A DNA stretch of 64,000 nt from JASMTM01 sp964441735 (GTDB lineage Bacteria; Thermotogota; Thermotogae; Petrotogales; Kosmotogaceae): NCBI GenBank assembly GCA_964441735.1, contig CAYTVB010000004.1:17213-81212 (forward strand). Reading direction: 5' to 3'. Numbering within the stretch: the stretch's first letter is position 1; each line of letters begins with the position of its first letter. This document shows, one piece after another, positions 61,236-64,000 of this stretch. A program made the position numbers and the translations under genes. The notes below the pieces were generated by a model. The model had not been told where the DNA came from. It searched no databases and worked only from the letters and a program-made list of their open reading frames with translations.

Positions 61236-61683
61236 TTCCACTTTCTCTCACAAAAATTTTCTTTGATTTTCCGTATTGTATCCAGAACCTTCCTTTTGTG
61301 GTTTCCACATATTTCCTGTTTACGTGTGAAATGAGTACTCTTATTTTGCTTCCAGGTTTTATTCCCATACTTCTGACATTCTCTTTGAATCTAAAACCAC
61401 CATGCAAATAAGAAACTATATATTCTCCCCGATAAGCAGCTGAAAGGTTTACCATATCAGTTTTTACTGAAATCTGTGACGCTTGAGATTCGCGAAGTGT
61501 AATTTCAGTGCCTTTTATTCTGTAAACAGTTGGATCGCCCAAAGGAGCCTTTCTAACAACTTCAACCTGCTCTCCTGGAACAAATCCAAGTCCGTACAAT
61601 CTTTCTGAAAATCTATCCGGTAAATTCATTTTTATTATTTTTCCCGTCGCTCCTGCGGGAAGTTCAGTTAAGGGACATATCAT
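61219..61683 (-). CDS. feoA: FeoA protein with two tandem FeoA (SH3-like) domains
   Basis: A 154-residue protein, about twice the usual FeoA length. Domain 1 (1-75) is classical: LTELPAGATGKIIKMN, RLYGLGFVPGEQVEVVRKAPLGDP, ITLRESQASQI. Domain 2 (about 80-145) is degenerate but keeps GIKPGSKIRVL. FeoA domains bind FeoB and aid Fe(II) uptake. The start lies ten bases from a Fur-like palindrome, and the AAGGTG ribosome-binding site touches it. Confidence 0.88.
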   Translation of the reverse strand: MICPLTELPAGATGKIIKMNLPDRFSERLYGLGFVPGEQVEVVRKAPLGDPTVYRIKGTEITLRESQASQISVKTDMVNLSAAYRGEYIVSYLHGGFRFKENVRSMGIKPGSKIRVLISHVNRKYVETTKGRFWIQYGKSKKIFVRESGNERTK

Positions 61684-61692
61684 AGCATCACC

Positions 61693-61715
61693 TTATTGAG
61701 ATTTATTCTCAATAA
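61693..61715 (-). promoter_or_regulatory. Fur-like operator before feoA
   Basis: A perfect eight-base inverted repeat TTATTGAG, seven bases, CTCAATAA. Read as a 7-1-7 site (TGAGATT-T-ATTCTCA) it resembles the Fur consensus TGATAATNATTATCA. Iron-dependent repression of feoAB is inferred; the repressor gene is not in the window. Confidence 0.7.
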
Positions 61716-61753
61716 TTTTAACACACTCTATATCAGTTAAACAGTGCAAAAAC

Positions 61754-61783
61754 AAAAAAGGGGACTATAAAAGTCCCCTTTTT
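61754..61783 (-). terminator. Terminator of groESL
   Basis: Twelve-base stem AAAAAGGGGACT/AGTCCCCTTTTT with a five-base loop and a T-rich tail on the minus strand. Confidence 0.9.
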
Positions 61784-61807
61784 AACAATTTGTTACCTTT
61801 TATTTAT

Positions 61808-63433
61808 TTAATACTGAGGCATCTGTGGTGCCTGTTGCTGATTCTCATTTTCATCAGGGTTATCAATAACTGTAGCTTCTGTTGTGAGTAATATTCCAGC
61901 GATTGAAGCAGCATTCTGAAGTGCGCTTCTTGTAACTTTTACAGGATCAATAATTCCAGCTTTAAACATATTGCAGTAATCATTGTTTAATGCATCATAA
62001 CCAAATTCAACATCGTCTGATTCAAGTACTTTATGAACGATAACAGACCCGTCAAATCCTGCATTTGCAACAATCTGTCTCATCGGTACATCAAGTGATT
62101 TAAGTACAATATTTGCACCAACTTTAAGGTCTTCCTCTTCCAGTTCCTCTATGAAATCTGCAACGACCTTCTTAGCTCTTACAAGTGCTACTCCGCCACC
62201 TGCTACAATTCCTTCTTCAACGCCAGCTCTTGTTGCACTGAGTGCATCCTCTATTCTATGTTTTTTCTCTTTAAGCTCGGTTTCAGTGGCAGCTCCAACT
62301 TTGATAACTGCAACACCACCAGAAAGTTTTGCAAGTCTTTCCTGCAGTGTTTCCTTTTCATAATCAGATGTTGTTTGCTCAATCTGTCCTTTGATCTGAG
62401 AAATTCTCTGTTTGATTTCATTTTCATTGCCCTGTCCGTCAACGATTATTGTGTCATCTTTTTTCACTTTTATTGTTCCTGCTGTACCCAGATCCTCAAG
62501 TGTTACATTATCAAGGGTTAAACCGACTTCTTCACTAATAACTGTTCCGCCGGTAAGCGTTGCGATATCCTGCAACATTGCTTTTCTTCTGTCACCAAAT
62601 CCAGGTGCCTTAATAGCCATGGAATCAAGTGTACCTCTGATTTTATTGAGAACCAATGTAGATAATGCTTCTCCTTCAACATCTTCAGAGATAATAACGA
62701 GTGGTTTGCCTGCCTGAGCTACTTTTTCCATAACAGGAACCAATGACTTTACTGCAGAAATTTTCTTGTCTGTAATCAAAATGTAAGGTTCTTTGAGCAC
62801 TGCTTCCATCTTCTCAGGATCGGTGACAAAGTATGGAGAAATATATCCTCTGTCAAACTGCATACCTTCAACAAACTCAACATAGGTTTCCAGTGTCTTT
62901 GAGTCTTCTACTGTGATAACTCCATCCTGTCCGACTTTGTCCATTGCATCTGCAATGAGGTCTCCAATTTCAGGATCATTTGCAGATATTGCAGCAACAT
63001 GAGCAATATCATCTCTGCTGGTGAGTTTTTTCGACATATTTCTTATTTCATCTACAGCTTTTCTAACAGCTTTTTCAATACCTTTTCTTATAAGAATAGG
63101 ATTACCGCCAGCTGCAACGTTTTTAATACCTTCTTTAATCATTGCCTGGGCCAGAACTGTTGCTGTTGTTGTACCGTCTCCTGCGATATCATTTGTTTTT
63201 GATGCTACTTCTTTAACCAGCTGTGCACCAAGATTTTCAAACTTATTTTCAAGCTCTATTTCCTTAGCTATTGACACACCATCATTTGTAATTGTGGGAG
63301 AACCCCAGCTTTTCTCAAGAACAACATTTCTTCCTTTGGGTCCTAATGTAATTTTTACAGATTTTGCTACTGCATCTACACCTCTTTCAAGTCCTCTTCT
63401 TGCTTCTTCACCATAATTAATAATCTTAGCCAT
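61808..63433 (-). CDS. groEL: 60 kDa chaperonin GroEL
   Basis: ATP-driven folding chamber of 541 residues. Motifs: TLGPKGRNVVLEKSWGSPTITNDGVSIAKEIEL, the ATP-site DGTTTATVLAQ, and the C-terminal GIVAGGGVALVRA and equatorial NAGFDGSVI. The tail is NENQQQAPQMPQY instead of the Gly-Gly-Met repeats of many GroELs. It starts 16 bases after groES and is regulated with it by the CIRCE upstream. Confidence 0.98.
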   Translation of the reverse strand: MAKIINYGEEARRGLERGVDAVAKSVKITLGPKGRNVVLEKSWGSPTITNDGVSIAKEIELENKFENLGAQLVKEVASKTNDIAGDGTTTATVLAQAMIKEGIKNVAAGGNPILIRKGIEKAVRKAVDEIRNMSKKLTSRDDIAHVAAISANDPEIGDLIADAMDKVGQDGVITVEDSKTLETYVEFVEGMQFDRGYISPYFVTDPEKMEAVLKEPYILITDKKISAVKSLVPVMEKVAQAGKPLVIISEDVEGEALSTLVLNKIRGTLDSMAIKAPGFGDRRKAMLQDIATLTGGTVISEEVGLTLDNVTLEDLGTAGTIKVKKDDTIIVDGQGNENEIKQRISQIKGQIEQTTSDYEKETLQERLAKLSGGVAVIKVGAATETELKEKKHRIEDALSATRAGVEEGIVAGGGVALVRAKKVVADFIEELEEEDLKVGANIVLKSLDVPMRQIVANAGFDGSVIVHKVLESDDVEFGYDALNNDYCNMFKAGIIDPVKVTRSALQNAASIAGILLTTEATVIDNPDENENQQQAPQMPQY

Positions 63434-63449
63434 TCTTTTCTACCTCCTT

Positions 63450-63719
63450 TCAGTCCTCAAGTTTTGCCAGTACATCGTCTTGATCAATAATGATATAATC
63501 TTCTTCGTCAATCTTCAGTTCTGTACCTGCGTATTTGGAAAAAATGACCTTGTCCTTTGGTTTTACATCAAGGTCCTCTACTTCTTTCCCAACGTCAAGT
63601 ACTTCAGCCTTCATCGGCTTTTCCTTTGCCGTTTCGGGTATTACTATACCCCCTTCTGTCCTTTTCTCTTCTTGAATCGGCCTAATTAATAATCTTGATC
63701 CTAATGGAATAACTTTCAC
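63450..63719 (-). CDS. groES: 10 kDa chaperonin GroES
   Basis: Lid of the GroEL chamber, 89 residues. It begins MKVIPLGSRLLIRP, has the mobile-loop region EEKRTEGGIVIPETA and ends with the roof and base segments KVIFSKYAGTELKIDEEDYIII. The start is GTG 63719, seven bases after GGAGG. Confidence 0.97.
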   Translation of the reverse strand: MKVIPLGSRLLIRPIQEEKRTEGGIVIPETAKEKPMKAEVLDVGKEVEDLDVKPKDKVIFSKYAGTELKIDEEDYIIIDQDDVLAKLED

Positions 63720-63750
63720 GATGATTCCTCCTTTCGATATTTGTATTTTT

Positions 63751-63777
63751 TTAGCACTCTAACCTTGTGTCTGCTAA
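63751..63777 (-). promoter_or_regulatory. CIRCE operator of groESL
   Basis: On the minus strand TTAGCAGAC, nine bases, GAGTGCTAA: two mismatches to CIRCE, both in the left arm. Lies between the promoter and the ribosome-binding site. Confidence 0.88.
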
Positions 63778-63782
63778 TTTAT

Positions 63783-63811
63783 ATAATAAAGCAAGAAAAT
63801 GTATTCTTCAA
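63783..63811 (-). promoter_or_regulatory. Promoter of groESL
   Basis: TTGAAG (63806-63811), 17 bases, TATTAT (63783-63788) on the minus strand, just upstream of the CIRCE. The remaining 189 bases to the window end are AT-rich with no gene I can support. Confidence 0.75.
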
Positions 63812-64000
63812 TAGGCATTTTTTACAATTTACAAAATTTTTAATTTAATATCAGCAAAGAAAACTGATTATACCCGATATTCTAACAATTAAATCCCTTC
63901 TTTTGTGTTTTCGTGGTTTTTCATCAAAAGTTTTGTTAACCAATATAAGAAATACTTAAAGGCTTCAATTTGTTTATCGTATAATATCAGTAATAGTATT

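Noticed and set aside
63940..64000. Plus-strand promoter near the right edge (TATAAT-like)
   Set aside because: The -35 is poor and no gene is visible before the window ends, so it cannot be supported.
1..64000. Defence islands, CRISPR arrays, insertion sequences or prophage genes
   Set aside because: I looked for repeat-spacer arrays, transposases, integrases, restriction and toxin-antitoxin genes and found none; the content is core metabolism and housekeeping.

Overview
The window looks like a chromosomal segment of a member of the Thermotogota, most likely the Kosmotoga/Mesotoga branch. This is inference from gene content: hrcA-grpE-dnaJ without dnaK, a two-subunit TrkA ring next to TrkH, a GH57 branching enzyme beside a DUF4912 protein, a TGS-domain nucleoside kinase, and MalEFG with a greatly enlarged MalG. 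A methylmalonyl-CoA mutase/decarboxylase operon points to the Kosmotoga side rather than Thermotoga itself. The DNA is AT-rich, genes are tightly packed with many stop/start overlaps, ribosome-binding sites are strong (GGAGG), and GTG and TTG starts are common. No gap between genes reaches 300 bases; the longest is the 281 bases upstream of groES at the right edge. I see no rRNA, CRISPR array, transposase or prophage.

Layout. 1-3450: end-truncated GH38 alpha-mannosidase, a SprT-like protease and wecB. 3531-9228 (minus): operon mcmA-mcmB-meaB-mce-mmdA-mmdD-mmdC linking succinyl-CoA, methylmalonyl-CoA and propionyl-CoA. 9435-12219 (plus): M42 aminopeptidase and a B12-binding-type radical SAM protein. 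12188-20804 (minus): peptidoglycan cluster murE-murF-mraY-murD-ftsW-murG-murC. 20911-25966 (plus): hrcA-grpE-dnaJ, a YitT-like protein, tsaB and a HhH DNA glycosylase. 25955-32943 (minus): malE (broken by an in-frame stop), malF, malG and a phosphodiesterase. 33114-34511 (minus): carboxyltransferase without a biotin domain. 34564-40572: mnmG, tRNA-Met, a queuosine-precursor transporter, psuG and a rhomboid protease (minus), tRNA-Arg and gdhA. 40720-49345: an amidohydrolase (plus), then on the minus strand a phosphatase, a membrane protein, an RND exporter, a C-terminal processing protease, a CsoR/CstR-type repressor and the nucleoside kinase. 49408-54176: tRNA-Gln, a PpiC-type foldase, the GH57 branching enzyme and DUF4912. 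54321-61683 (minus): feoA-feoB-orf127, then response regulator-TrkA pair-TrkH-hisS. 61808-63719 (minus): groES-groEL.

Regulation visible in sequence. CIRCE operators (HrcA sites) lie before groES and across the hrcA start codon, so the window carries both the repressor and two of its targets. The hrcA and murE promoters fire in opposite directions from -35 boxes that overlap by five bases. A Fur-like palindrome precedes feoA. Each tRNA has a near-consensus promoter, and tRNA-Met and several operons end in clear hairpin terminators.

Most notable points: the roughly 640-residue cysteine-free helical insertion in the first periplasmic loop of MalG; the single stop codon interrupting malE; a probable frameshift at the end of mmdD; a TrkA subunit with a ruined nucleotide-binding loop next to one with an intact loop; and a CsoR-family repressor with the Cys-Tyr-Cys pattern of sulfur sensors rather than the Cys-His-Cys pattern of copper sensors.
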